A DNA stretch of 64,000 bases from Watersipora subatra (taxonomy: Eukaryota; Bryozoa; Gymnolaemata; Cheilostomatida; Watersiporidae): contig NC_088710.1 in assembly GCF_963576615.1 (NCBI RefSeq), positions 17,231,877-17,295,876 of the forward strand, written 5' to 3'. The notes below the pieces were generated by a model. The model was given only the letters and a program-made list of their open reading frames with translations, did not search any database and had not been told where the DNA came from. Numbering within the stretch: the first letter of the stretch is position 1; each line of letters opens with the position of its first letter. The position numbers were made by a program, and so were the translations under genes. Shown piece by piece: positions 1 to 12,884 of this stretch.

Positions 1-3000
1 AAACTAAATTACTTTATATTTGAATCTATTAAATGTATTCTGTTGATACAAAAAACTTTAAAAACTAGTTGGTTTGTTTATCTATATTAAACAAATTTAA
101 TGGTTAATTTTAAATTAACAGTTTCATTTTTTTGAGATAAAATTTCATGTCCTTAGATTTGTTTGCGATACTGACAGTTGTCACTGGTAAGTTTGAAGTC
201 AGCTAAGAGAAAACCTGCACTCATCGTGTGGCTAGTCGATGTTATGTTCTATAGGCACATCGTTGGCATTTAGTTGTATTTTTTGTCATTTGGTCATGTC
301 TCTTTAGTTGGTCGAGTTGTCTCTTCAGTTGGCTAGCCAAGTTGAAAGTCAGGCAAAAATGTAAGCAAAGGTTGGCAGGTGAAAACATGTTCTCGTGTGG
401 TAACTGTACTGCTAACATGAATCTTTCATATAATACATAATTAATAATAAGAATAATCAAGAAATAATGATAATAAGAATTATCATGCAGCTTGTGTTTT
501 ACAGATGGACGCATGGCGCTAGCCGTCAGGTTCCCAGAAAGGCTCTGGCAAGATGCGAAACAGTATTTCTCCTCCTCTAGCTAGGAGTCTGCCAGCCTCG
601 ACCTACGCATTCCTCATCCACTTTTCAGATCTCCCCGCCTTCATATCAATTTGCTTTAATATTTATTTGTATAAAAGCATGTAGTGGTGATATTAGCAGA
701 TGCGCAGGTAGATGCGCAGGTAGCGCTGTGTTTATGAGCTCTACTATAATTAGTCACTGGCATCAGCTAATGTTTGCAATCAGTTTGTCATGTGCAGGTT
801 TTTTGTGCCTCCGGAGATCGTTTGTGTTTGATTTTTTAATCTCCTTAAAATTTGGTTTTTACTTTATTGATTGAGTTATTATGGTTGGTGAAATACAGTA
901 CTTGTTCTTATAGGATGGTAAAACCATGGTCGTGCTACATATTGCAGATAGACCCTGAAAAGTTTACCATTGTCAACGTGGCAGTTTTTCAGCAAGCTTG
1001 ATTGTTAAGTACGATAGTGTATGAATACAAATATGGACATACCTTTGTTCAGTGAAGTCATTTTCCGTTACCTGTTGTTACGGACACTCTAAATGTAACT
1101 GAATGGATAACAAACTATTGAATCTCGTTGTGTCCTCAGTGAGTAGTGTTTGTAATTTCTCTTGCAAGTGTTCAAGTTATGACGTTAAAATTAACATTCT
1201 TTTGCTGAAACCCAAGTTTCAGATCAATGTTTGAAGTTGGCAAAGGTTGGTGATAACAAGTTAGCCAAGGGTATCATGGCCCCAACCTAGCCGCGCATGA
1301 TACAATTGCTGTGAAAAGGCTCAGGCCAAGGACTTCTGCGTTTATAATGCCGTAGCCATTTTATCTTTTACCCTTTTATTTAGCTGCAGTTTTGATTGTT
1401 GAAATCAAGCATTTCATATAATTATTCAAATGTTTAAAAAAGTTTTGTTGCATTCTATCTTTTTATCTATCGACTTTGTTGAATGATATAATTAATAATT
1501 TCGTATAATTATTCAATTTTTCAAAAATTTTTGGTGTATCCAATTTGTTTACGTGATTCTTTTTATCTTGTGACAAGGTGAGCTGAACTGCTCCTATTCG
1601 AAACATGGCCTCACTTTTAGCCATCGTTGTAAGACATCATCGGTTGAGAGCAACGGCCCATCTCGGCTCAGGTTGCTGTTGCATAGGTGTCTTGTGCGCT
1701 GTTTGTTTTCTTGTCTTCAAGTGGTTAGATCTGCTTGTTCTTTTCTCAGCTCTGATCCCGTTGCCTTGACTGTCAATATTGCACTCATTGTTAGATGATA
1801 CACCTTCCCTTCTTGCTATTCATCAGAGACCCTCGTGATGATTGTAACCTTATAGATGAGCAGTGCATGTACACTAACCCACTCATCCCCTTCTCTCTCT
1901 TTTTGTCACTAGATTGATGACAAATGTGGCAAAGCCTACAAAAGACAAAATCTTTTATTCACTGTTGCAGGAGTATTTCACTTATGCGCAAATACTTCAG
2001 TTTTGTACAGCTGTGTATAGTTGCCTGGGGCAAAAAGTCATTGCAAGTTCAAAATTGTTGAGTACAAAAATTCATTTTGTAAATGTTGATCTTCAATAAT
2101 GTTTGTAAAATACAATATTAGTTTTTATGACATCGTGGATGAAAATTTATTTCAACAGTGACACCTAATTCAATTTTAGCTCTCAACCCATGCGTACTGT
2201 AAATTGAGAGTTTAATATTGTTAATTTTATTGGTGTTGAAAACATTTTAGAAAATATTTTATCACTATTATAAGTCCAAGTCAAGAACATGTGTTAGTCA
2301 TTTATTTCAACTTCGTTTCTCAGCCTCATCACCTCAAAGTCAAATATGGGCTCAGCTCCAGCTTTGAGACAGCCCAAGCGAATCTACAGCGATTATGTTG
2401 TTACCAGCAGACAATTTTCAAGCGACATTGGGTGTCACTGTTTCTGTTTAACTTTTTATAGCTCTGCAAATAGCCAAAAGCTTGCAGTGTGTTGTGTATA
2501 CATAACACATACATGACTGGTTAGGCGTGTGTGAGTTAGCAATTACCGTTCATTCCGTCCTCCCTAATCTTATTGCCAACGGTTTTCTTAGAGACGATTT
2601 AAACCACAAACATTATTAATGTGATTAGACGTGTATATATGTGATTTGATTGGCATAGTTAGTCCATATTTTCTGCTTAACCGTTGCCTTAGATTCTAAA
2701 ATTGTAAGCCCATCCTACAAGATTTAATTTTGGGTTACATGAAATTCTGTGTGTCCCACTATTATTACTATTATCTCAATTGTAAACGTTTATTTTATTG
2801 TTAAACAAACTTGCTTTAGTGATGCCTCGATTGACTGTCATGTCAACAAACTGATGTCTGCAGCCTGCAGCCATTTTCTTTGGGCAGCGCTGCTGTCATA
2901 ACCGAGTGAGAATCGCTTCAAGAAGTCTGGTAGACAGTTATTTATAGCTGTCTTAAAATGACTAGATGTGTCGTGCGACTGCACATAGACGAGTATTGCT

Positions 3001-5114
3001 TGTTCCTGACACACGTTTATTTATCAATGTTTGTTTGGCACTAAAAATGATTTAATTGCTTGTTAAATCATTTTTCATGCCAAACCAAAATATGGAGGGC
3101 AGGTTATTATAGCAATAATTGACCAATCATTTAGCAGTCACACTCAATATAGCTAACTCCTTCTGCAGTTTGCTAAAACTTGATTTTAGAATTCCGTAGC
3201 AGTTTGTTAAATTCAATCTCTTGCATGAAGATATATCTGGGTGTTTGCAAGCCTCTGTGTTATTTAGCATCGTCGGATAGTTGATAGCATGTTTTTGTAA
3301 ATTTTTATGCAAAACTTGAGGAACGAAAGTCGTGAGACTGCAGAACCATCACAGATGAGAACGTTTTTAGTTATATTAACTTTTACTCTTGTAGCATGCT
3401 GATAGGAAATCCTTAAGAGCATTTTTATAGGCAATTATATCGTTCAGATTGAAATTGACTAGCCTGATTTACAGCAGAACAAGAGAACTGTTTCACGTAG
3501 CATCTTTGTACTAAAATCTAGTTGTAGAGGAAGCTGACCATTACAGACGTGTTTTAAAGTTCAGCAACCTTCTGGTCAACAACCGGCTTCAGCTAATTAC
3601 TCCTATTAGCTTCCTGTTCCATCGTGTTTGTTTAATTGTTTTGTGAGCTAGAAACTGTTTTACAACCCACAAGCAGTGTTTAAGCTTGCCGCAAGATTTG
3701 GCCAGGTTTAAACCTACAACCTTACTGATATACGCTTTTCGTTACCAAGCCATTTAATTGGCACTTGCTATACTGCCAAACATTATCATCTACATAGTAA
3801 CAAAGTTTTTACTTGAAAATACTTTAAAATTCATGGTATCTAGAGTTTCACAATTTTTGTGAGACTGGCCAAAGAGTTGAGGCAGCGCTGGAGAGAGTGA
3901 CAGCAATCTGTTCACCATTTCATTTTGTATTTTCTTTATTTATTTATTCATTTCATGTTTTGTTTATTTATTCATTTCAAAGGAACTTAATAAAGCCATC
4001 AGGAAAAGACAGTCGGAGTTTTTTTGGGCACATAATGCGAAAGGAGAATTTGAATAATTGACGTTAACTGGAAAAATTTAAAGAAATTGCAGCAGGGGTA
4101 GTCAGCGTCTGGCCTACTTGAGAAACCTAAGCAAATGAATGGCAGCTCAAACATCAGAAAAAGTGAAACCATGCAGAGGTATCAGAGTGAGCAATGTTAA
4201 AAAGAACAAGAGATAGGAAGCGGAGGAGAGCCATAATCGCCTACTTGCTCACAGGACATGGCACTTGGAAAAAGATTCATTTCAAACTAGCAATTTAACT
4301 ATTTGCTGCCCTATGGTGATTCTGAGACATGTTACTGAACTCTGCGAGGTGAATTATACTCGAAGGTTTATGAAAACTCTTTATCGCTAACTGAGCAATC
4401 AATCTGCTGTACTGGGATGTCCTCACTTTTTCATATTTCTGTATATTCTATAGTTTATTACTATATTTTATTTATAAAACTCTTTGCGCACAGACTATCA
4501 TCAGTTTTGTAAAGCAAGACAATTCTACTATAAATGCATTTTTGGAAAAATATGAAGAGTATAATGTAATCGATATTTACAATAACTTACAAATAAATAC
4601 AAAAAACCTAATTCAGAAATATGAATATTAGCAACGAGATGTAATAAAAACAGTCAAACTTTTTAATGATTACAGTGCAATTTTACATTTCAAAATTTGA
4701 ACATGCGGTCTAGGTTATAGGTCTAGGTTATAGCGGTTGTAGATGTCTCTAGTGACTGTCTTACTACAAAACTAAGGAGTCTAGTCTATGACCAGTGAGT
4801 GCCATGCTCATTGGAATGTCTCTTTTTTAGTCTATGAACCTTCTTTTACAACTATGCTGAGCTGTGTGGGCTAGTTGACGCCCCTGAAAACTGGCTAGAT
4901 ACACTGTCAGGTTGCATACAGTCTAAGTATTCCTCTTCGTTTATATAGACTGCGGACTCATCACTGCTTCCATATAGCGAACCCATCTACAAATAGTACG
5001 AGAAAATTAAATTCAGATACAGACAGATGTATTGTTTATTGTAGACACAATCAGTAACACTTAAATCCTTCATTCAAATTGGCTCTTGGCATTTAGCACA
5101 TTGGTTTAGGTAGT

Positions 5115-5127
5115 TGACCTTTGACCT
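5115..5127 (-). promoter_or_regulatory. Perfect DR1 nuclear-receptor half-site pair
   Basis: The minus strand reads AGGTCA-A-AGGTCA, a direct repeat with one-base spacing. This is the classic binding site of HNF4, RXR and PPAR-type receptors. It lies about 1.3 kb downstream of the Islet stop codon. Motif match only. Confidence 0.45.
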
Positions 5128-5639
5128 GGCAATAGGCTTTTTGTTAGTGAAGATAGCAACCGCACGATACATAACTGCTAAAAATTGGAGAAGCTAAAAT
5201 AGCAAAGCAGCTTAATTTCTTTTATCCATTTATTTTCTTTTCAACTTTCAAATCAATATACAGAAAATGAAAATAACCAAACATAACTTGAGAACTAAAG
5301 TTGTTTTTAAACTTATACTTTTCAATGGTTTCTATTCCATTTACCAAGTGAAACAACTGAATCAGATATCTTTTTATACCTACTTGCTAGCTACTAGTCA
5401 AAGCTGACTGACATCCTAGTGCTCACAAAACCAGCTTTGAAAAACACAAATCAATTTATTAGCATATTTATATATTATTTTAAGCATAAAAATAATTTAA
5501 TACTTTTATGACATCTTTTTATTTTTGCAACTAATCAGCAAAAATTTATAAAGTATTTTTAATTGGATTTGTATCACCCTAACAGCTTTATTTATTTTAT
5601 CTTTTAAATTCTGTAAATAAGTCCCATGTTATGAATCTT

Positions 5640-5885
5640 TCACATTTCTGTTATTACTGTTATTGTTACTATCAGTATTATTATTACTGTTATTATTTTT
5701 ATTCCTGTTGGTATTATTATTAGTGTTATTGTTATTATTATTACTATTATTATTATTACTATTATTATTGCTGTTGTTGTTATTATTATTGTTAATTAGA
5801 CCACAACTCTGAAAGTCGATACTCTGCCAACTGCTCAATGCCACTATTTTTACTATCGTTATTATTATTGTTATCATTATCAAGA
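5640..5885. repeat. Imperfect (ATT)n/(GTT)n trinucleotide repeat
   Basis: Long runs of TTATTATTA with interspersed G and C. On the minus strand this reads as a false poly-Asn open frame. A second, shorter tract lies at about 6020-6050. Confidence 0.85.
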
Positions 5886-6448
5886 CTTGTCAGCTTATGT
5901 TTGCAATTGTTATACTTTATCTAGGTGTTTTAATAGATAGGCAGCACCTCCTCTACAACGTTTGCTGACTTCTTTAGGATTATTTCTACCAAAAGACCTG
6001 CTGTACTAGAAAAGGTAGAAGTTATTATTATTGTTGTTGTTATTATTATTAATAACATTTTATTTTCTCACCAACAGGAGCCATTATAAATATTACTTTC
6101 AACTGTTGAACCTGCTTTCATACTATTATCAATATCATTATTATTTTGCTAAAAGCAGTCTTATAAGTGGCTGATGCATTCCATGGTTGCGCCTCACAAG
6201 ATATTTGTAACGCTTTTCTAAATATTATAAAATAATATATAGCAGTCAGTATTTTACCGTAGAAAGCCACATGTTTAAATATCAAAAAAGAGTGAAAAGA
6301 AAATTCTTCTCCGCACTCCTATATTAGCACGGGCTGTCGGTACACAGCGCTAGCTTGCTGTCACATTTTAACCCTTTATCTACTGCATGTGCTGTTTCAC
6401 TTCACACGAATAGATAATTAGTAAGTTCTCTGTTCTCGGCACCTAAGT

Positions 6449-6646
6449 TCAATTCAAAGTTAGTAGTATTTTATTGCTTACAAGTGATGGAAAGCTGTTG
6501 TGGTTTATCTCCTCCTGCTGTGGAGGATATTCTGGAATCTGTTTCCATGCCTGATGGTGGTAGGACTCAATAGACTTGAGACCATTGTCATGTCTTAATG
6601 GACTGTGGGCAACCATAGCTACGCCCTGTATTCCACTTGAGAGACT
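6449..6646 (-). CDS. isl1: Islet coding exon 5 (LHX-binding tail and stop)
   Basis: The acceptor is TATTTTGCAG, phase 0. It begins SLSSGIQG and carries the two short motifs that bind LIM domains of LHX partners in vertebrate ISL1: [13 protein letters not shown] and SYHHQAWK. After FPSLV the reading frame adds only about ten residues before the stop. Vertebrate ISL1 continues with a longer Ser-rich tail, so this tail is truncated or lineage-specific. Confidence 0.93.
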   Translation of the reverse strand, partial: SLSSGIQGVAMVAHSPLRHDNGLKSIESYHHQAWKQIPEYPPQQEEINHNSFPSLVSNKILLTLN

Positions 6647-6992
6647 CTGCAAAATATACAAAAGCTTGCAATGATGTTGAACTATGTTTGTAATAATTTT
6701 TTATCATTTATAAATGTTTATACATTTACATTATTCAAGTTGTAACCATTTTCATCCTATTGCATAATATTTACAAAAATTTTCCTTTATACTGTTTCAA
6801 ATCACAATGAGCATCGCTTATTAATATATTATACCTTCAATTGAGTTAAACTCATTTTAAAATGATTATTTGCAAAGTTACAGTCTCGTTAATATTTTAC
6901 TTTTACATTCATCAAATACAATTAAAAGCAAAATAATGATGAAAATTATTATTAATATATGTGTACATTATATTATGTTATCGTATGTTAGA

Positions 6993-7042
<50 letters not shown>

Positions 7043-10000
7043 GGCCTACATATTATATGCAACATAAAATATATAGTATATATAAATTATATGTATAAAT
7101 ATATAACATACAATAAATTATATTAAAAATATTATTATCAATATTATTTCATTATAAATATTATAAATATATAATAGTTATATATAATATATTATAGATA
7201 ACTGTATAATATATAAATACATGTATATATAATATATAGTATACATTAAATTTGGTAAGAAACTTATTAAAATCGGACTAAGCATACATTATATATACCA
7301 TACTTGTATTGTATGATGTTATATTGTTACATTTTATAATACTTTGTACTATATACTATGTTATTTTATATGTTATAATACGGGTATATTATATTATTTA
7401 GCATTACTTTAGTTAATAAGCTAATAAGTAACTTGAGCTAATAAAACCAGCACACTTCTTTTCCATAGTAGAATGTTTTTCACCAGATCAACATTCTAGG
7501 ATGGAATGCTGCCGGAGACTTTAAGGCGATAGATAGCTTGTTTAAACATCTTCTGCAGCAAATTAAACGTCACCTAACAATTACCATGACTCTTTTTACA
7601 AACCAAAGTAAGCACAAGCGATATGACAAGCAGTTGAATCGAAATGAAAAAGACGGCCCTAGAATATTCCGTAGCTTGCAACCGTCGCTCCTCACCTTAT
7701 CTTGCTGCTGCTGTAGGTGTTTGATCATTATGCTTTTCTTCTTATCTTTGCATCGCTTGTTTTGGAACCAAACGCGTATAACCCTCGCGCTTAACCCTGT
7801 CATCTCTACCAGTTGCTCCTTCATCAGTGCGTCAGGCCTAGGATTCGCCCCGTAGCACTGTCTAAGCGTTTGTAACTGCTTTTCGCTAAGAACTGTTCGC
7901 ACTCGAGTAGGCTTTCCATCTTTGCTGCGTTTTATTTTGTTTGAGCAAGGGTTTTCTACAAGAGTTGTGAGAAATCACATGACCCGCTTGTTATGCAATA
8001 GCGATCTCAAGCTGCAGACAACATGATGGAAATAAAGACAACTCAAATAAACACTAGCTCAACGACATAAATACATCTATTTTTAATATCAAATGTTACA
8101 TTTTTAGATAATTACATAATTTCAACTGAATTATTTTAAAATTAGCATTTCAAGATTCAGCTTTTTAAAAAACTTATATTATCAGTTAATAAAGTTCTAT
8201 ATTTTATCAATTTATATTGAATGAAAATTTTCTCGAGGATTTTTTCGAAACAGTTGAAGTTTTCATTGTTACAAATCAGGATATGGCTGCCACTCAATAA
8301 ACATCAACATTATGATAACCAAGAATTTCTCATTGATTCACAAAAGACACTCATGTCTATGGTAGTCACCATTTGACACGCAGCGAGTGGCACTCTCACT
8401 GCCATTGCATCTAGAGATTCTATGAAAATAGAAGAATAATTGAAGTCAGCATTGATAGCTCAAGTCAGCGAATGATTGATTAAGTCAGCAAAGAATGCTG
8501 CTATATCGCAGCTGACATCTCAAGATCTCTCATCCAGCAATATATTAGCTTAATCGTGGAATAAACGTAAACATGCTGCCGCTGACGAAACGATTATATC
8601 TTAAATTCTATGTTGGCCAACAGATCTAAAAGTCAACATCATGGCTTGTCATATTCTATTGAATCCTATACAATGTCATATCGAAGTCATATCTTATGAA
8701 AACAATCATTTTCGGAAAAACGGCAAAAATTTGATAAAATAATGTTTCTCGAGCACTGAATGAGGTTACCGTTATGAGATTGTAAACGGTGCAAAAAATA
8801 ATATCATTTCAATTTTAGAAAAGCTGTAAATGTGCTTTAATTTATTTTAATTTTATTAGTAATTTTATTTCAACAAGTTTGTGTTTCTAGTGAGCTTCAA
8901 ATAATCCAGTAATCAAATGGATATGCTTTCTGACAAAGCAAGACATGGTAAAGTTATATAATACATCATCAGTTTCAACTCCTTAAAGCGTGTAACAGCT
9001 TTTTGGATGGAAACAGTAAACTTTTTGGCTAAAAGAATTTAATTATGAATTGAATTTAGTTTAATTCATTTTAAATCAATTTAATTTAATTAGTTTAATT
9101 GTGAAACTTGCAATACTACAACAGTTATTGGAAAACTATGATAATAAAAATATATCTATTTATTTGAGTAACAAACTTTTAATTCGTTTTCAAAACTCTT
9201 GTTAGAATTCTATTGCTGAACAAAAACATTAGCTAGAGTGGCGTACAGGCCTACTCTAGACCAACAACTGATAAGTTGAAAAAAGAGGTTTGTTCACGAT
9301 ATCAAGGCTGGTCTATATATGCAAGAGAGACAACTGATGAAGCTGACAGCAATTGCATGCTTAAGTATTGGCAGGAGCAGTGATTTAAATTCAGATGCCC
9401 CATTTCCAAGAATCAAGAATGAACTTATTTGCAGGCTACTTTGTAGCCAGCTCAAAAATTAGTAATGGAAGATGGTTAAAAACGCTAAAAAATTTGGTAT
9501 CTGAATGTATTGAAAAAAACTACAAAAAGCCCAAAATGAGAAAGAGATAAGCAATACAAGAAATGCAAAAAAGCGAGCCTACCGTGCAACATGGAAGAGC
9601 GTTTGTCTTGTGGGTGCATCTTATGATTGTTATTGTCTGAACAAAGTAGGTTATCTGGGTCGTTGCTGCTTAGCAAATTCCTTTCTATGAAGTCAAGGTC
9701 GTCTTTACAGTAAAGCTCTCCGTCGCGCTCAGCGAATGTTTCGCCAGTTGTGAGGAGACGTCTGCAAGTTGTGCATCGAAAGCAGTCTGCGTGGTAGACT
9801 CGTGACTGCGCCCGCATCACCATTTCGTTTACTTTGAGAAATGCGCTGCATTTTGAACAGTGAAACAACCTGTAAAACACATAGAAGTACTATATAGGTC
9901 TATAAAAAGACTAATATATTTACTAGCTGTGCACATACACTTCTGGCTATAGGTAAGTTATAGCGACGGCTAAGTTTGGAATTGAAAATTCTGTAACTGA

Positions 10001-12840
10001 GGGCGACCAAAATGCTCTTTTATATGGTTATATATAGTCTAAAAATGTGCCAGTTTTTCTGTGAAATAAGAATGAACAGTGGCGCACTGTTTTTTCATTG
10101 CTGGTTTTTTGTATGCTTTATTTGCTACTTGAATGAGTTTCCTTGCTTCAAACACGTTTCATTCGTTATTAGAAATGTTCAAAATGTAAAAAACCTGGTA
10201 TTCCTGGTTAGTCTAAAGGGCGCACATAGAAAATTAATTTTAGCGAGTCTCTTCGGTATTAATAAGGTTGACAATAACTAAAAATCGGGTTAGGTTCAGT
10301 TGCCAAGTAAAACACTTAATATTGTTATAAAGACTTTGTGCCTGCCATTGTCCAAATTTCTATCCGCTAAATTTAGACACTCACATAACATATAGAAGTG
10401 GCTGGACAGAGTTTTAAAAAGCAAAGGCTGTCTATTATGATAGTCTGTTCTCAAGTTGGGTTAGTTCTGTCAAAACACTTTGCAAAACCAAAATTGCTTA
10501 AAAAAAGATGGGGTTTTTCAGAAAATTGCGTAAGAATGACAGCATTACACTGTTTAAATATTAGCTAAATTTTATGGCTAAATATTGTCAAAATTAGTCC
10601 AAGTCAGCCAACTATTTAGAACCAATAAATTAAAAGGTTGAAAATGTGATTAATTTACTTTTATAAGTTTCACCTGCCAACTTTTATTAAGCTGACGAAG
10701 CTGAAAAAGAAACGGCTGTCAAAACTGTCAACTAAAAAATTCCCATTTTTCAGCAAAACATTATCATCATTGTTGTTGTTAGTATGACTGAAAATGACAC
10801 TGGCTTGTTTTTATATAATAATGACATCATCGAGCGGCCCCAGCCACTCAGGCATCTTAACACGGTTAGAGCTAAGGAAGCATACGAAAGGAATGCTGGA
10901 TGCAAGCAACTAGCCCGCTTATCACTAACTCTGGCGTTGAGTAGCGCCCGCTACAAACAATTATATATCAATTTAGAGATAAGGCTTTTATCACTCATCT
11001 TTGTCACACATTGCCTTTCCCTGAAGCAGATATGTTAGGCTACTTTATAAATAGCTGCCCGTCTTTAACTGTGACGTCAGCGAGCTTGATATTTAAGCTG
11101 AATAAATGGTGACTGGAACATATTAAACTATATTTACAAGAGTTTTCAAGTTATAAAAGTGAATTGTTTAGTTTATATGTTCATCGGAATTATTTAGAAA
11201 AGCCTTTTTCTCAAGTCAAATTTGTCCCATTTTTCTTCTTTCGTTTAAGTTATGTTTTTAGTGCTAAACTATGAAAAGTTCTTTTTGAAGAAATTATTGA
11301 TGCCAAGTAAAGCTTGAAGCATATATATAGTAGCAAAAAATATAAAAACTTTGATGATTATCTCAGAGAACCTTTTAGCATCAATATCTTGATACTTGAA
11401 AAAAAATTTTTTAATTCAACTAAAGTTAATTTACTGCTGTATTTTTCCAGCTGCTAATCGTTCTGGGAGAGGATCTTTAGAGAACTACGTTGGGCAGAGA
11501 GTCTAGTTCCCTATCAGGAATGTGGCAAGCCAAAATAGCCCTGTAGTTCTACGGTAGATAACGATGCGTATTTGTGTTACCCTCCTAAATGTAAATACTC
11601 CGTAATCTTAATCCTGGCATATGCACGCCTCACCACTGGTTATCTACCTGCGCATTGGCCGTATCTATTGCTAGTGCTAACAACTATGTCAGTTCCAATA
11701 CGAGAACCTGAACGCACCAAAATAGACTCTGTGTATTATGAAAGCATTTTAAGTTAGTCTATTTTTGGAAACCGCGAAGCAAAATATGAGAAGTTTAGAT
11801 TAGGTAGGCATCTGTCACGAGCGACATTACTCAAGTGATCGATGTAGAACTCTGTGAGGAAAAGTCGATCTTTGGATTAACTGAGTGCTTTCCTTGCAAG
11901 GGCTCTCTCAGCGAGTGGTTCGTCTGCAGCTGTAGTACAGCGATTAGCAGTCTGAACTATGAAGTAGCATATTAGTAATTTAAAGACGGATTCATACTAT
12001 ATCGCCGTCAGCGTATTCCGTATGCTGTATGTCAGCGTATTCCGTTCGGCGTTCATCGTCGGATTATGTGAACCGTAAACCGGTGGCATTGACGAAGCAA
12101 CGTGGACATGTCGGGAAAGTTTGCAGCTGTTAAACTTTCCTGATCTTACGCCAAGCTTTGACGACCGCCTTTCATAAGTAAACCACTTCGGCGATGGTAA
12201 TTCGCGGTTGCCAATAGTTTAATTTATTTATGTCCATTTGGGACCAGTGCTGCGGGACTAGTATTTGATTTCAGTCATGCAAAAACAAAAAGGTTTCTTG
12301 GCGAAAATTTGAAAAGAAAAGTGAGAACACAACGTCACGGAGTATTTCCTGATGCAAACATGGATGGGTTTGTGATAGTGTGAACATCGTTATCACCGAC
12401 AATCACAGAAGTATTGTGGCATCAACGCCGAGATACAGCGATATAGTGTGAACCAGCCTTAAACCTTAGGAATGGCACTCATCTTCAATTGCTCCTGTGC
12501 TTTGTTATGGTGCCAAAAAAGGCTGCCGTTTGGTTAAAAACTACTTTATCCAAAAACAGTAGCAACATGTCAATTTTCAAGCAACTAACAGTAAGCCCCA
12601 GCGCTGTTTCAGATTTTTTTCACTGTCAATCAGATGCCCACTGGTTGGTGTTTAAGAGGCTGGTTCACAGGAACCATTTGAAGTTTTGATACCGAATATT
12701 TTTGGAGACCTGGTAGAAGGCACAGAGCAAATGTGTTTGAGGTTTCAACAAAATCAGTGAAAAAATGTGAAAATTCGTAGCATTTACGCCATCTAGCGGA
12801 CACACACGATGATCAAATAGGATTTCCTTATATGGATGAT

Positions 12841-12884
<44 letters not shown>

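Larger units (their letters stand above)
1..6448. other. Gene-free region downstream of Islet
   Basis: AT-rich sequence. No exon with a recognisable domain was found on either strand, and the open frames here are short and lack family resemblance. The part nearest 6448 must contain the Islet 3' UTR; minus-strand AATAAA hexamers occur at about 6058 and 5588. The region also holds ATT-type trinucleotide repeats (5640-5900), a DR1 site (5115-5127) and a weak LINE-like trace near 4200. Confidence 0.6.

Noticed and set aside
5629..5883. Asn-rich open frame
   Set aside because: ATT-type simple repeat read on the minus strand.
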